Positions 63,591 to 64,000 of a stretch of DNA of 64,000 bases are shown in pieces. The translations under genes were made by a program, and so were the position numbers. Below the pieces are notes generated by a model. The model saw only the letters and a list, made by a program, of their open reading frames with translations. It searched no databases and was not told the DNA's origin. The stretch is from NCBI RefSeq assembly GCF_035984415.1, contig NZ_CP130720.1, forward strand, positions 3,844,001 to 3,908,000, read 5' to 3'. The DNA comes from Streptomyces sp. NBC_01296. Its GTDB lineage: Bacteria > Actinomycetota > Actinomycetes > Streptomycetales > Streptomycetaceae. Each line of letters opens with the position of its first letter. Position 1 is the stretch's first letter.

Positions 63591-64000
63591 CTACGCCTTG
63601 AAACCGCGGTGCAGCGCGACGATCCCGCCGCTCAGGTTGCGCCAGGCGACCTTGGACCAGCCGGCCTTCTGCAGCAGCGCGGCCAGCGCCGGCTGGTCCG
63701 GCCACTCGCGGATCGACTCGGCGAGGTACACGTACGCGTCGGGGTTGGAGGACACGGCGCGGGCCACCGGCGGCAGGGCGCGCATCAGGTACTCCATGTA
63801 CACCGTGCGGAACGGAGCCCACGTCGGCTGCGAGAACTCGCAGATGACGACCTGGCCGCCGGGCTTGGTCACCCGGTGGAGCTCGCGCAGCGCGGCGTCG
63901 GTGTCCTGCACGTTCCGCAGCCCGAAGGAGATCGTCACCGTGTCGAAGACGTCGTCCTTGAACGGCAGCTTCGTCGCGTCGCCCGCGGTCAGCGGCAGCC
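63591..64000 (-). CDS. menG: Demethylmenaquinone methyltransferase (N-terminus outside window)
   Basis: The visible 135 C-terminal residues contain the UbiE/MenG signatures TISFGLRNVQD and the PGGQVVICEFSQP segment. The enzyme methylates demethylmenaquinone in the last common step of menaquinone synthesis. Its SAM-binding N-terminus lies past position 64000. It is followed directly by glsA on the minus strand. Confidence 0.9.
   Translation of the reverse strand, partial: LPLTAGDATKLPFKDDVFDTVTISFGLRNVQDTDAALRELHRVTKPGGQVVICEFSQPTWAPFRTVYMEYLMRALPPVARAVSSNPDAYVYLAESIREWPDQPALAALLQKAGWSKVAWRNLSGGIVALHRGFKA

Overview
This window reads as a piece of a Streptomyces (or very close actinomycete) chromosome. 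It is very GC-rich with strongly biased third codon positions, uses many GTG starts, packs genes with ATGA/GTGA overlaps, and carries families typical of the genus. From memory, the order (two nuo clusters, korAB, a LuxR-type two-component system, htpX, polyprenyl synthase) resembles the S. coelicolor SCO4556-SCO4609 neighbourhood; I could not run an alignment.

Layout. 1-5.4 kb: a SulP transporter cut by the window edge, an APC permease, and a minus-strand set of SMI1/KNR4-like protein, GtrB-type glycosyltransferase, YccF and HtpX. 5.6-15.7 kb: a second, incomplete complex I operon on the minus strand (nuoA2 B2 C2 H2 I2 J2 K2 L2 M2 N2) with no nuoD, E, F or G; its NuoC2 has a long repetitive tail. 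15.8-19.5 kb: two paralogous sensor kinases and one LuxR-family regulator. 19.8-22.8 kb: korAB, a 2-oxoacid:ferredoxin oxidoreductase. 22.9-29 kb: a redox-type HxlR regulator divergent from a QorB-like quinone reductase, RarD, a secreted M28 aminopeptidase, a toxin-antitoxin-like pair, and a LolA/RseB-like secreted protein. 29-35.8 kb: polyprenyl diphosphate synthase, a decayed POT transporter, CocE-type hydrolase, HAD phosphatase, fumarylacetoacetase and a GntR regulator. 35.8-42 kb: a compact operon of AprB-like ferredoxin, a substrate-binding lipoprotein with a NosL-like tail, permease, ATPase, and an AprA-like flavoprotein fused to HEAT repeats. 42.7-58.6 kb: the complete 14-gene nuoA-N operon on the minus strand, with a Rex-type operator upstream. 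59-64 kb: an NlpC/P60 hydrolase, a small membrane protein, a geranylgeranyl-reductase-family enzyme, a GNAT acetyltransferase, glutaminase, and a partial MenG/UbiE methyltransferase.

How it fits together. Much of the window is respiration: a full NADH dehydrogenase, a partial second one, a ferredoxin-producing oxidoreductase, and three genes likely to act in menaquinone formation (polyprenyl synthase, GGR-family reductase, MenG). The best candidates for something undescribed are the AprBA-like/ABC/HEAT operon at 35-42 kb, the NuoD-less second complex I with its repeat tail, the Doc-like toxin that has lost the Fic motif, and the shared dyad upstream of both sensor kinases. No tRNA, rRNA, CRISPR array, insertion sequence or prophage was seen.
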